The notes under the pieces were generated by a model, which did no database searches, had not been told where the DNA came from, and was given only the letters and a program-made list of their open reading frames with translations. Position numbers and translations under genes: made by a program. Shown piece by piece: positions 45,047-55,959 of a stretch of 64,000 nt of DNA. Position 1 is the stretch's first letter, and every line of letters starts with the position of its first letter. The stretch lies in contig MU858129.1 of assembly GCA_033297075.1 (NCBI GenBank), forward strand, positions 1 to 64,000, read 5' to 3'. Source of the stretch: Rhypophila decipiens. Lineage: Eukaryota > Ascomycota > Sordariomycetes > Sordariales > Naviculisporaceae.

Positions 45047-45924
45047 GACGAATCTTGAGTGTTTGAGATGGGATATGATATAACATGGCTGGATTCGTCA
45101 TTATAAAGCGTGGAGTTAAAGGTTGGCTTTTGATCATGCATTCTTGGAAAGGGAAAGGAAAGGAAAGGTTCAAGGAAAAGAATGATCTTCCGACCTCTCG
45201 ATTATTTTTTGGGAACAAGACATTTTTCTATTTTTGTTCAGCTAGAATGGGGCAACACACACCAATCGCTTGGATTATTATGAATGATTACGACAAAGGG
45301 GGGATTCGATCCCAATGTGTTATTTACTTGAGAACATCATCATTCTTTTGGGTTGTTTATTACATAGATGGTCCTGTCCTGGGAGACAGACGACATAGGC
45401 ATAGACGCTCACTTTTACATCTACCAGAATAATACAGTAGACTCATTGCATGTTGATATACGTGTACATATTGAAACACCCGTGTCTGTACTAGAAAAAT
45501 AGTCTTCCAACAACTAACGGGATATATGCCTACGACAAGAAGGCGAGTAAGCTCTCTGAAAGCACCCATAAAGACACGAGTTCTGGATAAATTCCCGTCT
45601 GGGACGTCATAGAAATGAAGATGACTGTTTTTGGATTGCTTTGTAAATACCTAGAACTAGTTGAAGCCGGTGCCGGCTTAGATGCCAGGCCGTCAAATCC
45701 ATTGAATTGGAGTTGGTGTCCCAGTCCTGTGTAAATCACATCTTTACCCCTGCCCATCAGACCGCTCGCTTTGATGCCATGGCCTCTGGCTGATGTATGC
45801 GCCCCGAACCTCAACTCCATGCTTTCCCGCAGCCATTCGCTTGCTTGCTTGCTTGTTGCTTGGTATATCCCATCCCATAAAAATCGTCAATATAATAACA
45901 GTTCAAAGTTCTGGTATCTTCCAT
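45047..45924. other. Convergent 3' region with a GCTT microsatellite
   Basis: This is the common 3' flank of the 312-aa gene and the hydroxyisourate hydrolase. A short GCTT repeat (GCTTGCTTGCTTGCTTG) lies at about 45839-45855. No gene is seen. Confidence 0.5.
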
Positions 45925-46377
45925 CTAGCTTCCCCTGTAGGTCGAGTAGCTGTACGGCGCCAATAAAAGTGGAACATGATAATGCTGGCCCTCCTCGACC
46001 CTGAAAACAACCGTAACCTCGGGGAAGAAGGTCTTGCCCTCGCCGAAATAGGCACCAGTGTCGAACCGCAAAACCCACTGGCTCGCCCCGGTGCCGGTCA
46101 GCTCGTCGAGGACATCCTCAAGCGTATATACTGGGACCTCGCCCGAGGAGGTGGGCGACGAGTAAGGGAGCCAGGCCTTGATACGGCCGTCTTCGTCGGT
46201 CTGGGACTCGAAGATTCGGGACGGGCCCGAGGTGTGCCCGTGGTGGTGTGGGGTCGCGGCCGAGGGGACGAGGTTGGACGAGAGGAGTTCCAGCTTGACC
46301 TTCACGCCCTTGGCCGGCTGGCCGACTGAGGTGTCGAGAATGTGGCAGGTTATGCGGTCTTTTGTTGGAGCCGACAT
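45925..46377 (-). CDS. 5-hydroxyisourate hydrolase (transthyretin-like)
   Basis: An intronless 150-residue protein. It opens with ITCHILDTSVGQPAKGVKV, the first HIUase signature containing a catalytic histidine (H12), and ends with the second signature, HYHVPLLLAPYSYSTYRGS; the C-terminal YRGS tetrapeptide distinguishes these enzymes from transthyretin hormone carriers. A loop with HHHGHTSGPSR sits between the strands, longer than in bacterial enzymes. It hydrolyses 5-hydroxyisourate, the product of urate oxidase, towards allantoin in purine degradation. No peroxisomal PTS1 is present at the C-terminus. No other purine catabolic gene is nearby. Confidence 0.95.
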   Translation of the reverse strand: MSAPTKDRITCHILDTSVGQPAKGVKVKLELLSSNLVPSAATPHHHGHTSGPSRIFESQTDEDGRIKAWLPYSSPTSSGEVPVYTLEDVLDELTGTGASQWVLRFDTGAYFGEGKTFFPEVTVVFRVEEGQHYHVPLLLAPYSYSTYRGS

Positions 46378-47480
46378 TGTGTTTGTTTTGGGGGAAGGTG
46401 TAAGTAAAGGGGACGGTTCGGTACACGATGCGATGGTAGCAAGTGAGGCCGGTGATGGACCGATGGTGGAGTGCGGGGTTTATCGGCTGACGGGTGCGAT
46501 AAGTGACGAGGGTTCGGACTTTTGAGAGACGAGGAGTTGTTGTGTGATTGTACAAGAGAAAGGAGGATGAAACAACTTGTTTATGTATTCTACAATTATA
46601 AGGAAAAGAGATCAGCCCCAGAAAGACCCATCAAGGGCCAGGATCCATCAGCGCAACTTCCTGGAACGAACGGGAGCCGAGAAGACAAAGATCGGCGTCT
46701 GCCGCATGCCGCTTCGGCTCTGTCAACGCCTACGCCGCTTCCGCCTGTCTGCTTGGTGCATGCTACACTTGTAGAGATTCGGTACTGCTCATGACCCGGG
46801 AAACCCGGGATTATGTCTGTCCTATCAGCTATATGTATTAAATTCATAGACTTATAAGCCACTTTCCTAAAATTCAGAAGAGAATCTTTCCAGCATTGGG
46901 ACAAAGCCAAATTGGTCTTCAAGAGAGGGCAGCCTTGGCACTCTCGGGACATCCCGATGGCCTGGAACGGAGGGGCAGGTGCAGGTCGTAGCTCAAGTCG
47001 TTCATCCGGAGTGGCCCTCCGTCCAAGATATGAAACCGAGCCGGGTCAGAATTCTTCAATGAAGCTGTAACAAAAATCTTTACTGATCGGCTCCAATCTA
47101 CCATATGGCAAGTGCAAAGGGGTTCAATCTCGAGCCTCGAGGCCGTTGTGGAGGGAAGAATCCTTGCCTCGCCAAGCTTTCCCGAGGCTGGAGGCCCCTG
47201 TCGCCCAATGCCCCGCCACCAGTGACGTGGTGGGCGAAAGGGGCAGGCGGGATGGATGTGCATCAGGGCCATTATTTTAACTTTGCGATTCGAACGGTTT
47301 CTAAAGCCAACAAGAGCCGGGCAATCACTTTCAAGTTCGCGAACTCAACCTTGCTCTCCTCCTAATCAAATCATCTGCTTAGTTTCGCTCATTGCTGAAT
47401 ATCATTTTCATCTTCTTTCCACAGTCGTCAACACCTCGAAGAAGTGGGAGACCTTCACCGACCACACCCCCATCCTCAAA
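46378..47480. promoter_or_regulatory. Divergent intergenic region between HIU hydrolase and GET3
   Basis: Both genes run outwards from this 1.1-kb stretch. No coding gene is seen. The last 130 bp before GET3 look like a leader. Confidence 0.45.
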
Positions 47481-48577
47481 ATGTCGACAGCGGTCATCAA
47501 CACCGACAACCCGGACGCCATGGAGCCCACCCTCCAGTCCATCCTCGACCAGAGAAGTCTGCGATGGATCTTTGTTGGCGGCAAGGGCGGTGTCGGCAAA
47601 ACGACCACGTCGTGCAGTCTTGCGATCCAGCTTGCCAAAGTCCGCCGCTCTGTCTTGCTGATATCCACCGATCCCGCCCACAACCTTAGCGATGCTTTCA
47701 GCCAGAAGTTTGGCAAGGACGCACGTCTCGTCCAAGGATTTGACAATCTCAGCGCCATGGAGATTGACCCGAACGGCAGCATCCAAGACCTGCTTGCTGG
47801 CCAGGGTGAGGGCGAAGGTCCTGGAGGCATGGGCGATATGGGCGGAATGGGCAGCATGATGCAGGACCTCGCGTTTGCTGTATGTTGAACCTCGTCTTCC
47901 CACCTAAAGGCGAGAACTAGCTAACAATCAATATCTAGATTCCCGGTATCGACGAAGCCATGTCATTTGCCGAGGTCCTGAAGCAGGTGAAATCCCTCTC
48001 CTACGAGACCATCATCTTCGACACAGCGCCGACGGGCCACACCCTGCGCTTTCTACAATTCCCCTCGGTACTCGAAAAAGCCCTCGCAAAGATTTCGCAG
48101 CTCTCTTCCCAATACGGCCCCTTACTGAACGGCTTCATGGGCGGCAACGGCACCCTGCCCAACGGGCAGAACCTCACCGAGATGATGGAAAAGCTCGAAG
48201 GCCTCAGGCAGACCATCTCAGAGGTCAACACACAGTTCAAGGACGAGCAGCTGACCACATTCGTGTGCGTCTGCATCCCCGAATTCCTGTCCCTTTACGA
48301 GACAGAACGCATGATCCAGGAGCTGGCCAAATATGGCATCGATACGCACAGCATTGTGGTCAACCAGTTGTTGTTCCCTAAGCCCGGATCCGAGTGCGAG
48401 CAGTGTACGGCGAGGCAGAGGATGCAGAAGAAGTATCTCACGCAGATCGAGGAGCTATACGATGACGAGTTCAATGTCGTCAGGATGCCGCTGCTCGTGG
48501 AGGAAGTAAGAGGCAAGGAGAGGCTCGAGAAGTTCAGTGAAATGCTCATCAAACCATATGTCCCGCCCTCAGCATAG
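47481..48577 (+). CDS. GET3: ATPase Get3 (guided entry of tail-anchored proteins)
   Basis: Two exons (47481-47879 and 47939-48577) give 345 residues. Features in order: deviant Walker A P-loop [14 protein letters not shown], switch [13 protein letters not shown], a Gly/Met-rich segment ([15 protein letters not shown]) in the client-binding domain, switch [18 protein letters not shown], and the zinc-binding CEQC motif that holds the dimer together. The nucleotide-binding VVNQLLFP is also present. Get3 captures tail-anchored membrane proteins and delivers them to the Get1/Get2 receptor at the ER; it also acts as a redox chaperone in yeast. Family length is about 340-355, as here. Confidence 0.97.
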
Positions 48578-49443
48578 CCATAGCGACAACGGGAGAGGAG
48601 ATGGGAGGGCCTATAGAACTTACATGAATACACCAGGGGATAGTGAAGAGTCGTCATGCAGAAGTTGATTAAGGGCCATTGTTCATGACATTCATAGCTC
48701 TCAGGGGATTACAAAAAGGTTTAAAATACCCTGTGATCCTTGATTACACCCTTTCGAAGAAAAGAAACAAAGGCTAGCATATCCCGCAGGTTGCGTGTTC
48801 TTGAGATGAAAGATAATATCAGTATATTCATAATTCGTATTTTGCGTCCTGAATGGCCGGTACTGTGCTATTGTTTCCATCCTCCATATTTACATCCCGT
48901 CAACCTGCAAGGCCCCTATATGCAGTGTGGGGACGCTAACTTTGGCTTGTGAGGGGTGCATTGATGGTGCTCTTCAGCATGAAACATGGGACTCCCAGGC
49001 GCTCGTCTGGACTTGACACCTGCAACTCACGTTTCCCAGTCAAATCACTGCAGCACACTTTCTCTCCTCCAGCCATCGAAATCAGTCGTTTTGCAGTCCT
49101 TCTAGGATCGAGTAACCCACTCGCTACGAGTTTTCTCCTGTCGAATTTGGGCGAGTACATCATCCGCGATCATTCATATCGACAACGGATACATTTTCCT
49201 TACCGCTGTGCCCGCCTCTTGACTTGTCTGCCTACAACCAACACCAAAGTCTGACCAGGCGATCTGCTTTCCCTTTCTCAGGAGCCGGTCTCGGAGATGC
49301 GAAGGATATAGTCCTCTGGAACTTGGAATAATATTGCGAATCCATAATACGACAGACGAGCAAATCACAGGCGCAGCGACACAACGAGACAACTGCCAGG
49401 CACTACCACAAGAGAGACAGAGGAAAGCAGCAGGACAGAAAAA
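48578..49443. promoter_or_regulatory. Intergenic region between GET3 and MSO1-like
   Basis: This is the GET3 3' flank plus the promoter and leader of the MSO1-like gene. No coding sequence is supported. Confidence 0.45.
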
Positions 49444-50388
49444 ATGTCGTCCTGGTACAGCAACCTCCTAACGAACGCATCGACAAACATCACCAAGCTC
49501 CAGCGGACCTATTTTGGCGGCGAGACAGACGGCGACACCGAGGACGACACCCACGTGTGTCGCGTGCTGCGGAATTACTATACGGAAAAGGGCCAGCCAT
49601 TCCCCGGATGGCTCCCGCCGGACCCGAAAGCGCCGCCACCGGTGCAGCCTGTCTATGCCTCGTCGAACCAGGTGGGCAGTCGGTATGGTGGACTACAACA
49701 AGGCGCTGGACCTGCGGGTGGAAGTACAAGCAAGCTGAATAGCCTGTGGGATAAGAGCGGGAGTAACAATAATGATAATGCTGGAGGGGCGGCGAGTTTA
49801 CGGACGGGAGGGAGGGGGGCGGGGCCGGGAGCGCAACAGAGGAACCCTTTTGCGAATAGGCTTGGAGGGGATCAGGGTGGTGGTGTTGGTGTGCAGTCGA
49901 GGCCGTTGCCTAGCCAGAGGGCGGGAAGTTATCAGCAGACTTCTGGTGCTGGGTATGGGAGAAATGATGGTGTTGCGACGGCTGCGCCTACGAGCTCTGC
50001 TGCGTCGGTGACCTCGAGCTCGAGCGCGCAGGAGAAGCTGAAGCAGAGGTTGTGGGGCGGTGCGAGGACGACGAGCCCGGCTGGTGGTGGACCGTTTAAT
50101 CCTCCCGCACCGCAGCAGCAGAGCTCGAGCCGGTTTGGAGGTGGCGGAGGAGGAGGAGGGAATTATGAGGATCGCTTTGCACCGGGGGGCATGTATGATG
50201 CTGGGAATGATACGCCGCCGGTGATGTCGGCGAATGCCCCTTGGGCTGGCGGCGGAGGCTACGATTATTCTGGAGGCTATGGGGGAGGTGGAGGAGGGAG
50301 CAGTGGTGGAGGCAGGACTGCGGGCGGTCTACCGAGTAACCCCAGGAGGCCAGGCGGATTACCCAGTGGACCGAGACCTAATAGATGA
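49444..50388 (+). CDS. MSO1: Mso1-like Sec1-binding protein (314 aa)
   Basis: An intronless 314-residue protein. The first 60-70 residues match the Mso1 Sec1-binding region: MSSWYSNLLTNASTNITKLQ, then a GETDGDTEDDTHVCRVLRNY segment and KGQPFPGWLPPDPKAP. The remainder is very low complexity, rich in Gly, Ser, Pro and Arg, including YDYSGGYGGGGGGSS and repeated PSNPRRPGG/PSGPRP at the end. In yeast, Mso1 binds the SM protein Sec1 and the Rab Sec4 at sites of exocytosis; the N-terminal domain alone makes the Sec1 contact. The low-complexity tail is much longer than in yeast, which is common in moulds. A Rab GTPase-activating protein gene lies next door on the same strand. Confidence 0.85.
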   Translation: MSSWYSNLLTNASTNITKLQRTYFGGETDGDTEDDTHVCRVLRNYYTEKGQPFPGWLPPDPKAPPPVQPVYASSNQVGSRYGGLQQGAGPAGGSTSKLNSLWDKSGSNNNDNAGGAASLRTGGRGAGPGAQQRNPFANRLGGDQGGGVGVQSRPLPSQRAGSYQQTSGAGYGRNDGVATAAPTSSAASVTSSSSAQEKLKQRLWGGARTTSPAGGGPFNPPAPQQQSSSRFGGGGGGGGNYEDRFAPGGMYDAGNDTPPVMSANAPWAGGGGYDYSGGYGGGGGGSSGGGRTAGGLPSNPRRPGGLPSGPRPNR

Positions 50389-51146
50389 TTGTGGAAATTG
50401 GGATAAATAGAGGGCTCGGAAATATTTGTGTTCCTGAACAGAATGTTCATCGTGCTGGAAAACACTTTGTTGGACAACGCAAAGGGACCAAGTTGTTGGA
50501 AAAAGACGATTGATGGAGCAGAACCCCAGACAACACATATAGCCAAGACGGGCTTCCAGTTGTCGATTTTCTTGGTGTCTTGGTCTCTTGGCCTACCAGC
50601 GGGGAATGAATTCTTAGGGTTGGATATGGGCCTCGATATGGGAACCTTCTGCACTGTTCTGGTGTCGGCCCATCTTGGCCGGTAGTACAACTGCTGGATA
50701 TGTCGAGGAGGCTTGGAATATGGATACCAGCTCCCATTTACCGCGAACTTGGAGAAGCATGTGGACATACGTTGCGGGGTGAATATCGATAAGACCCATT
50801 GGAAAGTAGTAGTTTATAATACACAAGCTGGACTAACCAAATGTTTCTATTATGGTGATAACATGTGTACATGGTGCTCTGTATTGCTTGATGCTGAAAA
50901 TGCTCAAGGACAGGGACTGTTCCTGGCTCCCGTCTCTAATCGGTCCACTACCAATAAATCCAGTGTTCCTGTTGTGGACTTACCTAAGTTTCATGGAGGA
51001 TTCAGTCCAATATAGCTGTATTGCGTGGGCACCTCGTCGTCGCCTCTCCATGAGTTCGTGGCGGCTGACGACGACGATGCCTCAACGTCTGGTGGTTGGA
51101 AGGCGAATGTGACACTGCGCCTCGGTTTGATAACTGCAAGCTACAG
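50389..51146. other. Intergenic region downstream of MSO1-like
   Basis: This is a 3' flank without a convincing gene. A 100-codon frame at 50713-51015 lacks a recognisable domain and is left uncalled. Confidence 0.45.
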
Positions 51147-51202
51147 GTAGCCGGTACCTATTCTGTAGCGTACTATTCACTATAAGAATAGGTACCAGCT
51201 AC
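51147..51202. repeat. 18-bp inverted repeat (hairpin) with 20-nt loop
   Basis: The left arm GTAGCCGGTACCTATTCT (51147-51164) and the right arm AGAATAGGTACCAGCTAC (51185-51202) pair over 18 positions with a single mismatch. Flanking bases can add two more pairs, one a G-T wobble. It lies about 350 bp upstream of the GYP7-like start and outside any gene. Confidence 0.85.
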
Positions 51203-51550
51203 TTAATATGCCCCTCCACGGCCTTGCCCGGAGCGTCTTCTCCAACGCGGGGTTTGCCCGTGACGAAGTTTAAAAGGAATGAACAGGCCATCAGATGTGC
51301 TGTTGGAAGGAGCCCGAGAAAGCGAGACACTCCACCCCTTCCATTTCTCTCATTTTCTGTCGTCCCTAGGAGAGGAAATCGCCGCTATGTGCCTCTAACA
51401 ACGTCAGAAACAACATCTTCGGTTTGCTAGTCTTACCGAAAAGTTCTGTCAAAGTCAAGTGCCGGCCTTCTTCACTTCATATTCGCTAACGTTGGAGACC
51501 GTTCCGCCGTTGTTCTTTAAGGTAGTGTGGAATCGGTCACCTGTCAAGCC
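51203..51550. promoter_or_regulatory. Upstream region of GYP7-like
   Basis: Probable promoter and leader of the RabGAP gene. No gene is seen. Confidence 0.4.
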
Positions 51551-54248
51551 ATGACAAGGATCACAAGGATGACGTCGAGCTCTCAAGCCCCGCCATCGGC
51601 TGCCTCAACGTCAACAGGAAGAGGTAAAGAATACTTTTAAGCAAATTCATTCACAACATCATCACAAGACATATCTAACAACTTTACAGCAAGACAGCCC
51701 TCGCCAGCAGGAAGTCTATACGCAATGAGCGACGATGAAGAAGGCGACTATGACACGATCACCCACACCGAGACAGGCCGCGGGGTAAAGCTCCTCTTCT
51801 CCAAGAGCAAAGTCTACATCCACCCGACGCCTTCCGCGAAGGACAACATCCCGGGCTACATTGCTCTGTTGCAACAAAAACATCCCCGGCTTAATGTTGC
51901 GGGTGATGTCGACACCAGCAACCGTCCGACGTCTTCCTCGTCCACCAGAACAACCGGTTCCTCGGCACACCCCGCATCTTCAGACCTCCTGCTAGCATGG
52001 ATCCCCGAATCGGAACTGGGCGATGTGGCGGGCATTTATGTCAAGGTCGACCTTTGCGATGGCGATTCACCACCGAAACAGACTTACCTCGTCCCTCCAC
52101 CGCCGACGGTGACTACTCACCGGGGCTCAATCGGACATTATGCCTTCGCCATCCCCGTGAGCGCCGTCTATAGCCTTTTGGTGCGGCCACCTAGCTTGGG
52201 ATGGTGGTTCGGGAGCGTCATTATCAATAGCCGAGCCGGCGACAGCTTCCCGGCGCTTTTTTTCCATGATAGCGAGTGCCAGAGCACCATATTGCAGAAG
52301 AAGAAGCGGACTAGGGATAGCTTTGATCCGTTTGGGGAGAATGGCGAGATGTTTTGGGGCGGTGACGAAGTGCTCAGATGGCTGAAACGCTATGTCACTA
52401 TCGAGAGGAGCCAGGCCGAGCCAAACATCTACCTTGTAGAACCGACTACCGAGGACAGTGCGGCGTTTGGGGGCAAGTTGACCGCGAGCTCGCGATCGGC
52501 TATTGGGAAGAAGGATAGCGAGGTGGGCAAGGGTTCCGGTAGTAAGGATGCCGGGATGGACCCCCTCATGAAGTTCGTCAAAGAGACTGGGTGGAATATC
52601 ATGGAAAAGTTCAGCAGAGTGACCACGTTCACCAGACAGGCGGCCCAGGACGTGCTGGACAACCCGCGGGTACCGCCGCAGGTGAGGAGGCTGCTCAGAA
52701 ACCCCGAGGTGCAGACCTTGCAGGAGGAATTCGACAGTGCGAGGATATATCTGGCCCGGTGGGCCATGGGAATCGCGGAGCAGAGCGAGCGTGATAAGAA
52801 CCAGAGGATCTGGACTGCCAGGGATGTTATGGAATTGGAGGACACCGACGTGGGAGAGTTTGAGCTCCTCGAGAGTGCCAGTACCTTGTCGCTGGAGCAG
52901 ACACGGAAGCCGGTGAACATGAAGGAGTGGAAGACATTTTTTGATCCACGGACCGGGAGGCTGTCTGTTACGGTGGATGAGGTGAAGGAGAGGATATTCC
53001 ATGGTGGGCTGGACCCTGAGGATGGCGTTCGTAAGGAGGCATGGCTGTTCTTGCTTGGTGTGCACGAATGGTATAGCACTACCGACGAGCGGAAAGCCCA
53101 AGCTGCGTCTTTGCGGGACGAGTATATCAAGCTGAAGGGGTCCTGGTGGGAGCGTCAAATTGACCATGGCGGTGAGGGAGAGCAAGGTGAATGGTGGAGA
53201 GAACAGAGGGCGCGGATTGAAAAGGACGTCCACAGGACCGACCGTAACGTCCCGATATTCGCAGGCGAGGATACGCCCCATCCGGACCCCGACTCGCCCT
53301 TTGCCACCGTGGGCACAAATGTCCACATGGAGCAACTCAAGGACATGCTCCTCACATACAACGAATATAACAAGCATCTGGGATACGTTCAGGGAATGTC
53401 AGACCTGTTGGCACCTATCTACGCGGTCCTCCAAGACGACGCCATGGCGTTCTGGGGATTCCAGCACTTCATGGACCGGATGGAGCGGAACTTTTTGAGA
53501 GATCAGTCAGGCATGCGCACTCAGCTGCGGACGCTGGATCATCTCGTTCAGTTTATGGACCCCCGGCTGTACGCGCACCTGCAATCGGCCGATAGCACGA
53601 ATTTCTTCTTCTTCTTCCGTATGCTTCTCGTGTGGTACAAGCGCGAGTTTGAGTGGATGGATGTGTTGCACCTGTGGGAGGTGCTCTGGACCGACTTTTT
53701 GACCAGCAGCTTTCACTTGTTTGTTGCGCTCGCGATCCTGGAGAAGCATCGGGATGTGATTATGGTGCACTTGAAGCACTTTGATGAGGTGTTGAAATAC
53801 AGTGAGTTTCTTTTTCTTGCGGTTTGGATTATTCCTCATGAACGAAAGCTAATTGCATCAATTATTAGTCAACGAGCTATCGTGTACCATGGACTTGGAG
53901 TCAACACTGATCCGCGCCGAGGTCCTGTTCAAGAAGTTCCGCCGTCTAGTCGAGGCTATTGACAAGAAGGAGAATTTCCCCGGTCCGCGAAAGGTTGATC
54001 CTGTTATCAGCGCACTTCCTGCCGCACATACACGACCGGGCAATGAATCCTCGCCGCCCGCTCCGGCGGAAGCGTCTTCATCATCAGGGCAAGGTCAGCA
54101 ACACTCCCGCTCACCGAGAAGAGATAACGGCAAGGCACCGGCAACATCACCGGCTTCTGCTAAGACGGAGGAAGAGAAGAAGAGGGTTATCACCGCCGAG
54201 TTGCGGGCGCTATTGAATCGCAAAGTGGAGGTTATCAACAAGAGTTGA
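51551..54248 (+). CDS. GYP7: TBC-domain Rab GTPase-activating protein, Gyp7-like
   Basis: Three exons (51551-51623, 51690-53801, 53869-54248) give 854 residues; a second in-frame ATG at 51569 is an equally good start. The N-terminal half carries the Gyp7-type pleckstrin-like region (GVKLLFSKSKVYIHPT, WWFGSVIINSR). The TBC domain follows with RKEAWLFLLGVHEWYS, the Arg-finger motif RIEKDVHRTDRNVP and the Gln-finger motif GYVQGMSDLLAPIY, both catalytic residues present. The final join makes DEVLKYINELSCTMDLE. The tail is Ser/Pro-rich. Gyp7 in yeast stimulates GTP hydrolysis by Ypt7, the vacuolar Rab, and related GTPases; specificity here is inferred. Confidence 0.93.
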
Positions 54249-54732
54249 TGGGGCAGTACTGGGTTCTGGATTAGTTTTATGGGAGTGCAATGATGGAGTT
54301 GTTATGATAGTGCCGCATTAGGTTGTGTTATTCTTGTACGAAATACGCCAGTTGACTCTTGTCACCGAATGCTCCTTGACGCTTTTGGTGTATCAAAGTG
54401 GCCTGTTGGCTCTGTTTATAACCAGAAACGCCCAACTACCAGTAGGTTGAAAAATGGGGCGCTTTTACACGCCTTTCTATTATCAATAATATGCATAGGA
54501 AACATCTCTCAAAGGTACCCCTATAAAGAGGACCCAAAATACGGGTGAGAGAAAAGCTTATTAGGCCCAAAAATTAGCTCTAGATGTGATAACACAAACA
54601 CCAGACGCCCGGCTCCCTAGTAGAATCTGTAATTCTAGAATGCCCATATCAGATGATAACAACGCCCGGCCCTTTTATCTACTGGTCTTGCCCGTAAGGA
54701 GGTATGTTTGTAGATGCAAGTCTGTTCGCACT
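54249..54732. other. Convergent 3' region between GYP7-like and the CDK7 homologue
   Basis: No gene is seen in this 484-bp stretch. AT content rises around 54480-54600. Confidence 0.5.
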
Positions 54733-55959
54733 TCACCTCGCTGCACCAAAATCCAGCTTTCTAGCAACCCTGCTACCCCTATCAGGTTCCTCACCCACCT
54801 GGCCGGCCCTCCTCTTCAAATCATTCGCGGCCTTCTCGTCAGCCTCACTCCCCGACTTCCTGGGCAGGTCCTCCTTTCTTGTCGGCTTCGGATCCATGTG
54901 CCACCACTTGTGCTCGAGCATCTGCCTGGCCGTGATGCGGTTCTTGGGGTTGAGAATTAGGGTCTTAGCCAGCAAATCAACACCCTCCACGCCGACGGAC
55001 CCAAACCTCGCCATGTAGGCATCTTTCTTTTGTACGGGGAACACTTGGCTCGGAACGGTGTACTCTTTGAGCTGTGTCACGCCCGGCCAGTTCTCTTCGG
55101 TCGGCGTGCCGATCTGCCGGCAGATTAGAGAGATTTGTTCGACCTCGGTGTTGCCTGGCAGGTAAGGGTTTCGGATGATGAGCTCGGCAAAGACCATGCC
55201 TACGGACCAAATGTCTACGGCGCCCGAGTAGTGGCGCGCGCCGAAGAGGAGCTCGGGTGGTCGGTACCATCTGGTGATGACGTTGGAGGTCATTTTGTGG
55301 CCTGGGTCGGCGAAGCTCCGGGCGAGACCGAAATCGGCGAGCTTGACCTCGCCGTCGGCGGCGATGAGCAAGTTGTTGGGCTTGATGTCGCGGTGGAGGA
55401 CGAAATTGTCGTGGCAAAACCACACCGCGCGGGTCAGCATGCCCATCCAGGCTTTTATGTCGGCTGCGCCGTAGGATACACGTTCGACGTCGCGGATGAG
55501 CATCTCAAGGTCGCCCAAGGGAAGCAATTCGAGCACGAGGTTGAGGTTCTGATCTTTGGAGGAGAAGACGGAAATGAGGGAGATGATGTTTGGGTGGTGT
55601 AATTCTTTGAGGTACTTCAGCTCGCGCACCGCGTCGGGCGGGAGGCCATCTTGGTATTCCTTTTGGACTTTGATCTTCTTGATGGCGACTTTGAAGGTCG
55701 GGTCGGAGCGCGAGTGGCCGAGGTAGACGTTGGCGTAGGTTCCTTCTCCTAGTTTCTTGCCTTTGACATATTTGCGCTTTTCGTCCTCGTTCATCTGCTC
55801 GAGATTGTCAAGGGATTTCGGGGCTTGTTGCGCCCGGCCTGGGCCGGGGAGTAATGGGGTGCCATTCGCCGATGTGTTTGTCGACAGTGGTTGTCGTTTG
55901 AAGGGGTCATGTTGGCGGAGGGCGTCGGTTGGGTACGCGACGAGAGGAGAGGCCCCCAT
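54733..55959 (-). CDS. KIN28: Cyclin-dependent kinase 7 / Kin28 homologue
   Basis: An intronless 408-residue kinase. After an approximately 60-residue Pro/Ser/Asn extension, the catalytic domain shows G-loop LGEGTYANVYLG (70-81), VAIKK with the ATP-binding Lys (94), the alphaC segment DGLPPDAVRELKYLKEL in place of PSTAIRE, HRDIKPNN (catalytic Asp 191), ADFGLARSF (209) and the activation segment MTSNVITRWYRPPELLFG, with the phosphorylatable Thr about 224. TSNV-TRWYR is typical of Kin28/CDK7. This kinase is the TFIIH subunit that phosphorylates Ser5 of the RNA polymerase II CTD, and in many organisms it activates other CDKs. The C-terminal tail is charged and disordered. Confidence 0.93.
   Translation of the reverse strand: MGASPLVAYPTDALRQHDPFKRQPLSTNTSANGTPLLPGPGRAQQAPKSLDNLEQMNEDEKRKYVKGKKLGEGTYANVYLGHSRSDPTFKVAIKKIKVQKEYQDGLPPDAVRELKYLKELHHPNIISLISVFSSKDQNLNLVLELLPLGDLEMLIRDVERVSYGAADIKAWMGMLTRAVWFCHDNFVLHRDIKPNNLLIAADGEVKLADFGLARSFADPGHKMTSNVITRWYRPPELLFGARHYSGAVDIWSVGMVFAELIIRNPYLPGNTEVEQISLICRQIGTPTEENWPGVTQLKEYTVPSQVFPVQKKDAYMARFGSVGVEGVDLLAKTLILNPKNRITARQMLEHKWWHMDPKPTRKEDLPRKSGSEADEKAANDLKRRAGQVGEEPDRGSRVARKLDFGAAR

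Noticed and set aside
45295..45316. Possible tRNA T-arm (GATTCGATCCC)
   Set aside because: The stem does not form with a 7-nt loop in either strand and no other tRNA arms are present.
50713..51015. 100-codon frame between MSO1-like and GYP7-like
   Set aside because: The composition is only weakly protein-like, with no recognisable domain and no supporting introns.
52127..53377. 416-codon minus-strand frame across the RabGAP gene
   Set aside because: It is the mirror of the conserved TBC-domain coding sequence and has no motifs of its own.
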